Source: an uncultured Bacteroidia bacterium (GTDB taxonomy: Bacteria; Bacteroidota; Bacteroidia; NS11-12g; UBA9320). From it: 64,000 bases of DNA. Location of the stretch: assembly GCA_943789165.1 (NCBI GenBank), contig CALSTB010000004.1:245149-309148 (forward strand). The letters are read 5' to 3'. Positions within the stretch are counted from its first letter, which is position 1, and every line of letters starts with the position of its first letter. Positions 54,171 through 63,453 of the stretch are shown piece by piece. The position numbers were made by a program, and so were the translations under genes. A model generated the notes under the pieces. It saw only the letters and a program-made list of their open reading frames with translations, made no database searches and was not told the DNA's origin.

Positions 54171-55820
54171 TTATCTGACTTTTAGAATGAAGTCAGTATT
54201 TTCATCATGTCCTCTAAATTGTTTAATCTCGGGAGCGGTTGCGTTGCCTTTAGCATATCCGTAAATTTTAGAAGGTGTTATAAACTCCTTTTCTTCATTT
54301 AACGCATAAATAACTTTTGCGGCAAAAGGGGAGTGGTCTAATGAATTATTCCAATAGTCAGGTACCTCGTACTTCCCAGAAGCAAGAAATATCCTTGTCG
54401 TTCCCTCGTTCATTCGTTTTTCAAAAACCGTTAAGTCAACGTCTTGTTTATCGTAATTCGTAAGTGGTAAATCATCCGCGTTTGGACTAAAACTAGCTCC
54501 AAAACATACATCAAAAATTGCAAAGATATTTTTGCAATCAAGTCCTTCTAATAACTGACTAAGCCTTGAAAAATGGAAATATGAATCTAACCGAGGATCC
54601 ATATTTGCTGCTTTACTGTCGGATAATACGATTGCGGCTGTTTTAGTTTTTGATTCGAAATATCCATGACCAGCAACAAAGACTATCAGTTTATCCTCTT
54701 CCCTAATGAGTGGTATAAGTTCATTGATTCCATCCCATAAATCATTGAAGGGTACATTGTAGAAATCATGTACTTCCACACCGTACTTCTTCTCCAGTAT
54801 CTTACTTATCTCCACGGCGTCATTCAGTGGATTAGTTAAGTTATACCAGTTAGACAAAGGAGCATATGTGTCGGTCGCAATAAATACGCCATAGGTTTTA
54901 GGCTTTGTTTTTTTGTCAACTGCATCACTGTGAAGTTTCTTCGTGTTTCCACCTCTTGCATTTTTGGTTTGGTAGGAGATGAATTTTGTGTAATCTTTTT
55001 CGTTGTATAGGTTGCAATGAAGTCGAGTTTTAGAAACATTCAATAACTCAATTCGAAGCAACTGAATTCTATAAGCTTCAGTCTCATAAATAGCTTTGAG
55101 TGGATTGTCTGCGGAACATAAATACGTAAACACCGGGCCATATAATGCGAGTCCCAATTCCCCTGTATAGCCAACTCCTTTTGATTCAATAGTCAATATC
55201 ACACGGTTATGTGCGTTGTTAAACGCTTTAGAGGCATTGGTTTCAAAAAGTTCCAATAATAAATTACCTGCAAATTTTTTCTTAGTGCCGACTTGTGCCA
55301 CTACAAGTTGATTTGTACAACTTACTTGATTCATCAATTTAGCCAAATCAGTAAGTGTGATGACTTTGTCAAGATCCATATCAAAATGCAACCGTGAGAA
55401 ACTGTCAGTGGTGTACGGAATAAAAACGCTTGAACCGTTTAACAAATCATGAGATTCTCCTGCAATAAAGATTGAAAAAACATCTTCACGAGTAGCTTTT
55501 CTTGCGATTTGTTGAAACGTTTCAATAATGGTTTCTAAAGTCGCAGTTTTATTATATAATTCATAGGTGAAGATTGAATCTACAGAATATCCTTCGATAG
55601 AACGTAAAGAATCAATTGCACTTGGTCCGTTGTGTTTGAGGAGTTTGTTGGAATAATGCTTTGCGTCAGAAACACAATTGTCGAACCGCAATCTTTGAGG
55701 TTGATATTCGTCTACTGCTATAAGCAAAGAATATAAATTCCCGTGATTACTGCCGACTTCTCCGTTTGCTATTTGACCCAATGCCAGAAGTGCAGTAACA
55801 ATTGTAAATACGTATTTCAT
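54171..55820 (-). CDS. Secreted tandem caspase-like protein (pseudocaspase plus caspase)
   Basis: A 549-residue exported protein of clan CD (C14-like). Signal peptide about 1-20. The first caspase-like domain (about 27-250) keeps the fold signs YSLLIAVDEY and DNCVSDAKHYSNKL, but the catalytic His region reads FIAGESH instead of AGHG and the Cys strand reads LVVAQVGTK, so it is inactive. The second domain (about 315-545) keeps the dyad: His 385 in VAGHGYF and Cys 439 in FDVCFGAS. I start at the ATG at 55820, 15 bases behind the -7 box. Target and trigger are unknown. Confidence 0.82.
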   Translation of the reverse strand: MKYVFTIVTALLALGQIANGEVGSNHGNLYSLLIAVDEYQPQRLRFDNCVSDAKHYSNKLLKHNGPSAIDSLRSIEGYSVDSIFTYELYNKTATLETIIETFQQIARKATREDVFSIFIAGESHDLLNGSSVFIPYTTDSFSRLHFDMDLDKVITLTDLAKLMNQVSCTNQLVVAQVGTKKKFAGNLLLELFETNASKAFNNAHNRVILTIESKGVGYTGELGLALYGPVFTYLCSADNPLKAIYETEAYRIQLLRIELLNVSKTRLHCNLYNEKDYTKFISYQTKNARGGNTKKLHSDAVDKKTKPKTYGVFIATDTYAPLSNWYNLTNPLNDAVEISKILEKKYGVEVHDFYNVPFNDLWDGINELIPLIREEDKLIVFVAGHGYFESKTKTAAIVLSDSKAANMDPRLDSYFHFSRLSQLLEGLDCKNIFAIFDVCFGASFSPNADDLPLTNYDKQDVDLTVFEKRMNEGTTRIFLASGKYEVPDYWNNSLDHSPFAAKVIYALNEEKEFITPSKIYGYAKGNATAPEIKQFRGHDENTDFILKVR

Positions 55821-55835
55821 AGCCTCTTCTTTACC

Positions 55836-55843
55836 CAAATATA
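55836..55843 (-). promoter_or_regulatory. -7 promoter box of the caspase-like gene
   Basis: TATATTTG on the minus strand, an exact consensus match, 15 bases before the ATG at 55820. Confidence 0.65.
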
Positions 55844-55939
55844 ATAACCTTTCAACGGAGAAGGTAAATGTCAATCTTGCTTAATCCAGTACGCCATGGT
55901 AAGAAACGGGTCGTAAACGCCGTAAAATGTTTGTTGTTT

Positions 55940-56794
55940 TTATACTTTGACTTGTGAATGCATGTGGTAGGCTACCAAAGCTTCAATAGGTTTTTTAATG
56001 GTTGTCGCAACCGTAAACCCAAGCTCCTGGCCAAGTATTTGAAGTGTGTCATTAAAGTAGTAGGCTATGGAGCCAACAAAATGCACAGGCACTGATTTGA
56101 ATTCAGGGTGGCTCAAAATATGAATCTTAGCAAAAGTGCTTAGGCCATTGTGTATCATCAGTTTGAGCCACGGATCGGTTTTATTCTCCGATGCAAATTT
56201 CATAAACGACGCTAAATAAACGTTGGCATTTGGTCGATTGTATATGTTATGAAGAATAGATTCCTTATCAATGTTATATTTTTCTTGAAGTTTATTAGAC
56301 AAATGCGATGGCATAGTGTCATAAAGAAATTGCGACAAGAGGTACTTGCCAAAGTAAGAACCACTTCCTTCATCGCCCAATACATAACCTAGTGCGGGTA
56401 TTCTACTGTGTACTTGCTTACCATCAAAATAACAAGAATTTGAACCTGTGCCAAGTATGCAAACGATGCCTTTTTCTTGACCGCAGGTAGCATAAGCCGC
56501 ACCATCTAGGTCTTCAGAGACTTCGATGATCTGTGCTTTGGTGAAAACGCTCGCTAATGCAGATTTTAATATTTCATTACGTTCACTACTACTGCATCCC
56601 GCACCGTAATAGTATATTTCTTCAATGTCATTCTTGAAAACACTCAATTCATTATTCTCTATTAATTTTGTTTGAATAAATGATTGCGTGTGAAAGAACG
56701 GGTTAAAACCCATTGTCTTAGCTATACGGTTTTCGCCATCTCCAACCATCATCCAATCACACTTGGTAGACCCACTATCTGCTATTAATTTCAT
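55940..56794 (-). CDS. BadF/BadG-type ATPase, N-acetylglucosamine kinase-like
   Basis: A 284-residue sugar kinase of the ASKHA fold. Motifs: phosphate 1 IADSGSTKCDWMM, the EDLDGAAYATCG turn, GIVCILGTGSNSCYFDG (phosphate 2) and GYVLGDEGSGSYFGKYLLS. Bacteroidota members are usually annotated as N-acetylglucosamine kinases, but given the glucan genes next door another sugar is possible. It is divergent to the glycan-binding protein gene, with the palindromes at 56890-56912 between them. Confidence 0.82.
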   Translation of the reverse strand: MKLIADSGSTKCDWMMVGDGENRIAKTMGFNPFFHTQSFIQTKLIENNELSVFKNDIEEIYYYGAGCSSSERNEILKSALASVFTKAQIIEVSEDLDGAAYATCGQEKGIVCILGTGSNSCYFDGKQVHSRIPALGYVLGDEGSGSYFGKYLLSQFLYDTMPSHLSNKLQEKYNIDKESILHNIYNRPNANVYLASFMKFASENKTDPWLKLMIHNGLSTFAKIHILSHPEFKSVPVHFVGSIAYYFNDTLQILGQELGFTVATTIKKPIEALVAYHMHSQVKV

Positions 56795-56889
56795 ACGATT
56801 TATGGTATCTTGTTACGATACTTATTGCTTAATTATATTTTATTAAATGTAACGAGCTTATCCCGTTGTCAAACGTGTACATTAAACCA

Positions 56890-56912
56890 TTTTAACGAGT
56901 TAAAACCGTTTT
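56890..56912. promoter_or_regulatory. Overlapping palindromes, possible operator
   Basis: TTTTAACGAGTTAAAA (56890-56905) is a perfect palindrome with a GA centre. It shares its AAAA with AAAACCGTTTT (56902-56912), a second palindrome. They lie in the 266-bp divergent gap between the sugar kinase and the glycan-binding protein, about 85 bases from the former and 150 from the latter, where a regulator of the glucan locus could bind. Confidence 0.4.
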
Positions 56913-57060
56913 GACACTTCAATTATAACTTTATTGTAAGAAATACCATAAGTTATAGTAACAAATACCTTAAGTTTTATTTAATTCGTATTTCAATCGA
57001 AAGACCTATATGTGGGAATCTTCGGTTGACGACTAAAAAAGAGATTAAAAAAAAAGAATT

Positions 57061-58410
57061 ATGATTAAGAATTTTACATTTTCATTATTGATGTTAGCAT
57101 CAGTATTGAGTTTCGCACAAGGCTATGATTTGCCAGTTACGTTTGACAACGGATCGGTAACCTATGGCGTTGTTGATTTCGGTGGAAACAGTTCTTCTGT
57201 AGTGGTGGATCCATCCGACGCAAGCAACATGGTGGTTAAAAGTGAAAAAACTGCAGCGGCTGCAACATGGGCTGGAACAACCATTGGAATTGACCAAAGT
57301 GGTACAGTGACCAGTTTTAGTGCTAAGTTGCCATTCACGGTTACAAGTACTAAAATGTCGATCAGAGTTTGGTCACCTGATGCAGGTATTCCAGTTTTAT
57401 TTAAAGTTGAAGATGCAGGTGATGCTCAAAAATCGGTTGAAACTCTTGCTACAACCACAAAAGCAAATGAGTGGGAAACGTTGATTTTTGACTTTTCAAA
57501 TCAAAGAACAGGTACAGCAGCGTTAAACCTTGACTATACCTATAACAAAGGTTCGATATTTTTCAATTTTGATACAGATGGTGCAACTGCTGGAGCAAAA
57601 ACGTATTATTGGGATGACGTAAGTTTTGTTTCTGCAGGACCTACAAAAGAACAAATCAATTTACCCGTAACCTTCGATGACACAATGGTTGATTACACCA
57701 TTACAAGTTTTGGAGATATGGTGTCGTCAGTAGTAGCTGATCCTAAAGGTGGAATGAACATGGTTGCAATGTCTACAAAACCTGTTTCTAGTCCTGATTG
57801 GGCAGGAGTAACTGCAAGTACACCATTCGGTTTTAAAGATGATATTCCTTTCACAGCGACTGAAACTAAAATGTCCGTGAGATTGTATAGTCCAGATGCA
57901 AACATCAAAGTTCGTTTGAAGGTAGAAGATCGAAATGTTGGAAGCAAGTCTTGTGAAGTTGATGTAATGACTACCAAAGCCAATGAATGGGAAGTGTTGG
58001 TGTTTGATTTTAGTAAACAAGTTGACGGTACTCCAGCGTTAGATTTGACTACAGCATATGGTAAGGCATCTTTGTTCTTCAACTTCGGTGTCACCGGGGC
58101 TGCTGCAGGTGAAAAAACGTATTACTGGGATGATTTGATGTTCGGTGAGCCTGATAATTCTTCTGTAATAAATACTGAAAAAGCGACAGTTGTATTCTAT
58201 CCTAATCCAGTCAATGACGTGTTAAACATCAATACAAACAACGCAGTACAAAAAGTAACAGTGTTAAATGCAGTAGGTTCAGTGGTAGAAACGCTTCAAC
58301 CTAATAGTACTGCAGTGAACGTAAATATGGCATCTTACACTTCTGGTATGTATGTTGTGATCTTACAAACTAGTAATGAAACACTAAGCTTTAAAGCAAC
58401 GAAGAACTAA
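57061..58410 (+). CDS. T9SS-exported protein with two glycan-binding-like modules
   Basis: A 449-residue surface protein with no catalytic domain. After a signal peptide (about 1-19) come two similar modules of about 165 residues. Each starts LPVTFD, has an SSVV stretch, an xTKMSxRxWSP-type strand, a KANEWExLxFDFS block, and ends KTYYWDD. I know this module from flavobacterial surface glucanases, where it is thought to bind glucan. The C-terminus is a type IX sorting domain (VVFYPNPVNDVLNI ... SGMYVVIL). Context suggests it captures laminarin-like glucan on the cell surface. Confidence 0.78.
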   Translation: MIKNFTFSLLMLASVLSFAQGYDLPVTFDNGSVTYGVVDFGGNSSSVVVDPSDASNMVVKSEKTAAAATWAGTTIGIDQSGTVTSFSAKLPFTVTSTKMSIRVWSPDAGIPVLFKVEDAGDAQKSVETLATTTKANEWETLIFDFSNQRTGTAALNLDYTYNKGSIFFNFDTDGATAGAKTYYWDDVSFVSAGPTKEQINLPVTFDDTMVDYTITSFGDMVSSVVADPKGGMNMVAMSTKPVSSPDWAGVTASTPFGFKDDIPFTATETKMSVRLYSPDANIKVRLKVEDRNVGSKSCEVDVMTTKANEWEVLVFDFSKQVDGTPALDLTTAYGKASLFFNFGVTGAAAGEKTYYWDDLMFGEPDNSSVINTEKATVVFYPNPVNDVLNINTNNAVQKVTVLNAVGSVVETLQPNSTAVNVNMASYTSGMYVVILQTSNETLSFKATKN

Positions 58411-58450
58411 TAACTTAATATAGCCTTTTATAGGTTTAACTTTTCAGACG

Positions 58451-58480
58451 AGCCACTAAGTTTACTTAGTGGCTTTTTTT
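58451..58480 (+). terminator. Intrinsic terminator of the glycan-binding protein gene
   Basis: A perfect 10-bp stem AGCCACTAAG/CTTAGTGGCT with a TTTA loop, followed by seven T in total. It lies in the convergent gap before the phosphorylase stop codon at 58485. Confidence 0.9.
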
Positions 58481-58484
58481 ATGG

Positions 58485-61400
58485 TTAATGAACAAGTAAT
58501 GAAACACAGGTAAACTGAATACTTTCAATTTTGCCATCTCTTTCAAACAATGATTTGGACCACTCTAATGGCAATGCATTTTCTGCAAATTCCACTGTTT
58601 TACCTGTTGTTAAAATTAGTCTTATTGATTCCGATTCACCGTTTACGTATACTATCGGTACCTGACAATACGTAAATACAAGACCGTTACTAGGTACTCT
58701 CATCTTTCGCTGATCATCATTTACGTCATAATAATCGAATTCCGATTCTGATGGAAGGAATTCGGCGTTTCTTAATAAAAGGGGCTCAAACGTGACGCAG
58801 CCATCGTGTACCACAACTCCTAATTCTGCCCATCGATTAAGAATGTCTTCTTTCACTTGACCGGTCATGCCTGGTTGTTGAACACCAACGTTACCCGGCG
58901 TGTGTGAATACGCATCGGTTGGGAATCCACCATACAAATGAGGAGATTTGTTGACACCAATTCCAGCGCGAATTTCGTAGTAATGATCTATTAAATTTCC
59001 CAGAATGTCTTTGGAAACTCCTTTGTGGTATGCGGAAATAATATTTTCTTGAACGGCTACCAAGAGTTTTGAAACCATGTGCCAATAAATGGAACCCAAT
59101 CCTTCGTAACCATAAAATGTACCTGAACGACCTGTAAAAGATTTGTGGTTGAAAATAGATTCAAAGATTTCTAAAACGACGCTTTGTTCTTTTTTAACCA
59201 AATCGCGATATCCCATGGATGCAATAGCATTCAGTTTTTCTTTAACATCGCTTGCATTGTGGATGTCTGCAGCAAAATGGAATTGACCCGTCACGTCCAC
59301 TTCAATTAAACTAGTTTCCTTTACGGCTGCCAATTCTGTTAATAATTCACTTTGATCTATGGAGTGTTTGGGTATCGTATTTTTGGTTAAAAACGTCGGC
59401 AACTGTCGATCGGGATAAAGTAAGTAACTATACTGATCTGGGCGGTACATTTTACTTTCTTTTAAACTGTTCAAAATGTCACATGCTTCAATTGCCTCAA
59501 CATTACCAGAACTTAATATCGCAACTTGCCCCTCTAACATTTCATATAAACTACTAACAGAAATTCTTGCGTCACCCACATTGATCACGTTATACGCCTC
59601 ATATAACTTATCCTTTCGCTTGTTCTGTTGGATGGTTGCGTCAATGTATTTTAAGCTTATTGAAAGCAAATCTGTGACTATTTTTGAATCAATCGTCTCT
59701 TTTTCAGCCTTAAAGCCAGCATAGGCTTGTCGGCGATAATACTCACCAATATCACCACATGTTTTTACAAATTCATATCGTTCAGAATCAGTAAATCCTT
59801 TGTTCATGTGTATTAGTTCACTTGCATAAACATCGTAAAGCGACTGTATTAGTCTCGCGACAGGACGGTTTATAACAAACGTGGACGAGCCATCTATGAA
59901 GATTGATTTTTGTAAAAATGCAATGAATCTACGCATGTAATAGAGCGTAACCATTGATGTACCATTACCAACCAATGCGTTATTAGCATCATTCCATTCT
60001 GGCCTTTGTGTATTTAACCAAATACCAGCACTAGGTATGAAATTATACAGTTTGGTACATAAGGTGACGATTATTTTTTCTGCCAAATTTGCTCTTACAG
60101 GCGTGTCGTCTCGATGCAAGCAAAGCTTACCATCCGCCCCTATTTTAGATACCTTTACAGCGATATTGTTCGCAACTTTATAATCATATTCGATGGTGTC
60201 TCTGGGATTATCAACAATGTTGTTAAATTCTTTAATGCGGTAGGGTACGTTTGCATACACAAATAGATCCTCAGTTAAAGTCTGTCGCAATAGGTTGGGG
60301 AAATGACTCTCACCAATTTCCAATAGTTTACATAAATAAATAATTTGATGATCTCCCCAATATCCAATATAAGACCATGGATCGTCCTCGTCAGCTACTT
60401 CCCAGTCTATACCTTCTTTATAAATTCTGTACGGGTTATAACCATCAATAGTGCTTGCGTTTAAAAACTTGCTAATAAAGCCAAAAGTGTAACTTGGAAA
60501 TGAAAGAGCTAAAGCCTCCCAGTTCTGAAAAATGTCCCTCCAATTGCCTTCATATTTTTTAATTTTTTGATCCTCGTCGTCTTTGGTCTCAATCGAAAAA
60601 TAATTCCAAGGCCTACTTGGGTCGCCATGACGCCGACTAAAAAACAAAGGAAGATATTCATGCGACAGCCTTATAAGATCAGTATCATCTTGCTTAACAA
60701 TTAAAGGAATAAAGGCGTTTAGTGCGATTTTTTCAGGCAAATCATTTAAGAATGTTGCGTTGTTTTCATACACCAGCCTGTTCATTATCTCAACATGCGG
60801 CACAAAATCATCGCGATAAATGACGTATTGGTCATCAAAAATGCCACCCCTCATGATGTTAAATAACACATTCGAAAAATGTCGGCCAGTGCTTAACGTA
60901 TCATTCGTTTTCTGTAAACCATCTGCTTTAGCCACTAGTTTTCTCAGTCCAGTAGTATTGTGGTCTATGTCTTGAACCAAATTTTCTAAAAGAGTAGCGT
61001 TTTGGATGATGTTTTCTCTTAAGTTGAAAACATCAGTATGTGACTGATTAACCTCGCTCACAATGCACCACGTCTTAGTCTGAGAAGATTTTAAGTTAAT
61101 ATTGGAATGAACGAAGTAGGCACCTTTCTCAGCTCTTACATCGTGTTCATTAATAATGTCGTTGCCATTTCTAAACTGCTTTAGTTGGACGGATGATAAC
61201 AAGTGATTTGTGGCCTCTAATCCTTTAGACCACACTGTAGTGCATGACAATGATTCACTAGGTTCAGCTTTGTCAACTATCATGGCACTCAACGAGTATA
61301 TGCCCAGTCCAGATTCTCGGTCTAGTTCATTCTTTTTGTATGCATCAACCAAAGTGCTTCGCGATTCTTGAAGCCCAGAATCAACACCAGATGGTAATAT

Positions 61401-61904
61401 GTTTTGAATTCCGTCAAGTATCTCAACTTCAAAGTTCTGAGCTGAATAATTCTTCAAATTGGATTGTTTGACAAAACCATATTTTTCAGAAAAAGTCCAC
61501 ATATACTGAAATGATAATCCAGCTTCAATAGAGACTTCTTCGAAAACAACCTTATTCCCAACCCTGTTTTTGTACAGGTTACGTTCTACTTTCAATCCAC
61601 AGTTGCGATCAGAAAACGGCTTCCAAATGTGCCGTTTACCTCCAATTTCTACTCGAATAATGGTTTTGCTACCAGTAATATCAGCTAGGTCAATGATTTT
61701 GTCATCTGTGTAATACGGGAAGAGAGACGCACTCGAATTTTTTCGTCCTGCGGTTAATCCACCATTACTGGCAATAAATAACCAATGGTCACTAGGACTG
61801 ACAATGGTCATAAAAAATGGCCTAATCGCGTCAAAATTTGAGAACTTATAAAATTGTTCCCCGTTTATTGTTATGTATGGACTTTCTAGTTCTTCGATTG
61901 ACAT
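58485..61904 (-). CDS. GH149-like beta-1,3-glucan phosphorylase (GH94-related)
   Basis: A 1139-residue cytoplasmic-type protein without signal peptide, of the (alpha/alpha)6-barrel phosphorylase superfamily that includes GH94. It opens with a beta-rich domain (HWLFIASNGGLTAGR) and continues with a helical barrel (DPWSYIGYWGDHQIIYL, RPEWNDANNALVGNGTSMVTLYYMRR). Late motifs include GYEGLGSIYWHMVSKLL and SHTPGNVGVQQPGMTGQVKE. Its size and the GH16/GH30 neighbours fit GH149 beta-1,3-oligoglucan phosphorylases better than the shorter GH94 cellobiose enzymes. It would release glucose 1-phosphate and save ATP. Third gene of the GH16-GH30 unit. Confidence 0.75.
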   Translation of the reverse strand: MSIEELESPYITINGEQFYKFSNFDAIRPFFMTIVSPSDHWLFIASNGGLTAGRKNSSASLFPYYTDDKIIDLADITGSKTIIRVEIGGKRHIWKPFSDRNCGLKVERNLYKNRVGNKVVFEEVSIEAGLSFQYMWTFSEKYGFVKQSNLKNYSAQNFEVEILDGIQNILPSGVDSGLQESRSTLVDAYKKNELDRESGLGIYSLSAMIVDKAEPSESLSCTTVWSKGLEATNHLLSSVQLKQFRNGNDIINEHDVRAEKGAYFVHSNINLKSSQTKTWCIVSEVNQSHTDVFNLRENIIQNATLLENLVQDIDHNTTGLRKLVAKADGLQKTNDTLSTGRHFSNVLFNIMRGGIFDDQYVIYRDDFVPHVEIMNRLVYENNATFLNDLPEKIALNAFIPLIVKQDDTDLIRLSHEYLPLFFSRRHGDPSRPWNYFSIETKDDEDQKIKKYEGNWRDIFQNWEALALSFPSYTFGFISKFLNASTIDGYNPYRIYKEGIDWEVADEDDPWSYIGYWGDHQIIYLCKLLEIGESHFPNLLRQTLTEDLFVYANVPYRIKEFNNIVDNPRDTIEYDYKVANNIAVKVSKIGADGKLCLHRDDTPVRANLAEKIIVTLCTKLYNFIPSAGIWLNTQRPEWNDANNALVGNGTSMVTLYYMRRFIAFLQKSIFIDGSSTFVINRPVARLIQSLYDVYASELIHMNKGFTDSERYEFVKTCGDIGEYYRRQAYAGFKAEKETIDSKIVTDLLSISLKYIDATIQQNKRKDKLYEAYNVINVGDARISVSSLYEMLEGQVAILSSGNVEAIEACDILNSLKESKMYRPDQYSYLLYPDRQLPTFLTKNTIPKHSIDQSELLTELAAVKETSLIEVDVTGQFHFAADIHNASDVKEKLNAIASMGYRDLVKKEQSVVLEIFESIFNHKSFTGRSGTFYGYEGLGSIYWHMVSKLLVAVQENIISAYHKGVSKDILGNLIDHYYEIRAGIGVNKSPHLYGGFPTDAYSHTPGNVGVQQPGMTGQVKEDILNRWAELGVVVHDGCVTFEPLLLRNAEFLPSESEFDYYDVNDDQRKMRVPSNGLVFTYCQVPIVYVNGESESIRLILTTGKTVEFAENALPLEWSKSLFERDGKIESIQFTCVSLLVH

Positions 61905-61940
61905 CGTTTACTTTATCAATTTCTGTTATGTATACAACAA

Positions 61941-63446
61941 CTATGGTTTTAAAAAGATGGTTTGAATCGCTTTTTTCTTGATTAATATTTGCTTCTTGTG
62001 GCCGTCAATATCCAACCGATAATGAATGGGATTCTCGGACTCATTAAACAATACCACGACTTTTGAACCATCTTCATTCCGGGCAGCTGTCACGTGTAAA
62101 TTCTTATTTGTCGATTGAGTTACCCCAATGCGAACTGCATTTGGACGAATGTATTTGCTAAAATGACTTAGTACGTAATATAGGGGAGTTATGTACACCT
62201 CGTCGTTTTTTGTGTCGGCGATTATTGGAGCGATACACCAATTTTGCGCTAAATTCGGACCACCAGATCTATCCAGAACCATATTCCAGTCTACCCAGCC
62301 TTCAATCCAGTTATTCATGCAGCCAATAATGTCTCTTGCATATCTATAACAAGGTACATATTTAGGATGGTATTTTTTATTTTCTTGTGACGCCCACTCA
62401 TAACCCCAGTCTGTCGCTTCTTTTTCCCAGTACCAGGCATCATCATTCCAGTGCGGTACTTCAGAGTCTATACATCCTTCTGTATGAATGATAGATTTAT
62501 TTGGCGCCAAATTATGCGTGTGTTGTAAAGATGCTGGAAACCAATCATTCGTACTTGTGTACCAATGAACAGCAGTGCCATAAATATATGGTTTTAAGGT
62601 GTCGTCATTTAGAAGGACAGAGGCCCATTCTTCCAATTCCGGGCCGCGGTTTTGATCGTATACCAAAATACGTGCTGGTATGTTATTGTCTTTCAATTGA
62701 GGGCCAAGGTGGTTTTTTACAAAGTCAGCCATTTCGTTAGGTGTGAAATGCATACTTTCCCAATGTTCGTCGTTTCCCAATGGTTCATTTTCGACAGTGA
62801 AAGCCCAAATAGGTATTCCTTCTTTTGCATATGCCTCGGCATATTTCACAAATGTAGTCGCCCAAGTTTTATAGTATCGTTTTAACAATTTGCCTCCATA
62901 CCAGTGGTTATTATCTTTCATCCACGGAGAAGCTGTCCATGGTGACGCAATAATTTTAAAACCAGAGGTCGACAAGGCTTGTGCTTGCTTAATCATGGGT
63001 ATTAAATCAGCAGTATCTTCAGATATGCTAAAGGACTCAAGCGTGGTATCATTAATCATTGGCGTATAACTGTAATGATTTAATGAAAAGTCACAGCTGT
63101 TCATATGGGTTCTTGTCAAGCTGTATTGTGCGCCAGAATCGGAGAAATAGGCAGCCATCACTTGATGTTTTGTCCTAGGACTCAACTTGTTTAAAACGTA
63201 GGCACTAGATTCGGTAAATGCACCACCAAATCCTGTGATTGTTTGAAATTCTACAGTAGAGTTTATGACAACGGTATCGGTTATTGCTTCCGCGTCTTTA
63301 ACCGGGTGGATAATCGTCAATTTGTCGCCGTCGGCACTCGTTTGTAGAATCGTTAGAGACATATCTCCAGAATCGCTATGATCACAACTTAGGGCTAAAC
63401 ACATTACTGTGATTGACCCAAGCATAGCTGATTTTATACCTATCAT
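61941..63446 (-). CDS. GH30 family beta-glucosidase/beta-1,6-glucanase lipoprotein
   Basis: A 501-residue lipoprotein (lipobox LALSC, about residues 17-21) with a GH30 TIM barrel and beta side domain: TGFGGAFTESSAYVL, GFKIIASPWTASPWMKDN, the acid/base Glu in FTVENEPLGNDEHWE and the nucleophile Glu in IIHTEGCIDSEVP. GH30 members in laminarin loci remove beta-1,6-linked glucose; glucosylceramidase activity is the other family option. The lipid anchor places it in the outer membrane. It starts seven bases after the GH16 stop. Confidence 0.9.
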   Translation of the reverse strand: MIGIKSAMLGSITVMCLALSCDHSDSGDMSLTILQTSADGDKLTIIHPVKDAEAITDTVVINSTVEFQTITGFGGAFTESSAYVLNKLSPRTKHQVMAAYFSDSGAQYSLTRTHMNSCDFSLNHYSYTPMINDTTLESFSISEDTADLIPMIKQAQALSTSGFKIIASPWTASPWMKDNNHWYGGKLLKRYYKTWATTFVKYAEAYAKEGIPIWAFTVENEPLGNDEHWESMHFTPNEMADFVKNHLGPQLKDNNIPARILVYDQNRGPELEEWASVLLNDDTLKPYIYGTAVHWYTSTNDWFPASLQHTHNLAPNKSIIHTEGCIDSEVPHWNDDAWYWEKEATDWGYEWASQENKKYHPKYVPCYRYARDIIGCMNNWIEGWVDWNMVLDRSGGPNLAQNWCIAPIIADTKNDEVYITPLYYVLSHFSKYIRPNAVRIGVTQSTNKNLHVTAARNEDGSKVVVLFNESENPIHYRLDIDGHKKQILIKKKAIQTIFLKP

Positions 63447-63453
63447 CTTGAAC

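Noticed and set aside
58485..61904. Plain GH94 cellobiose phosphorylase
   Set aside because: At 1139 residues it is far longer than the usual GH94 cellobiose enzymes of about 800, and the neighbours target beta-1,3/1,6-glucan; GH149-like is the better fit, though only a profile search would settle it.
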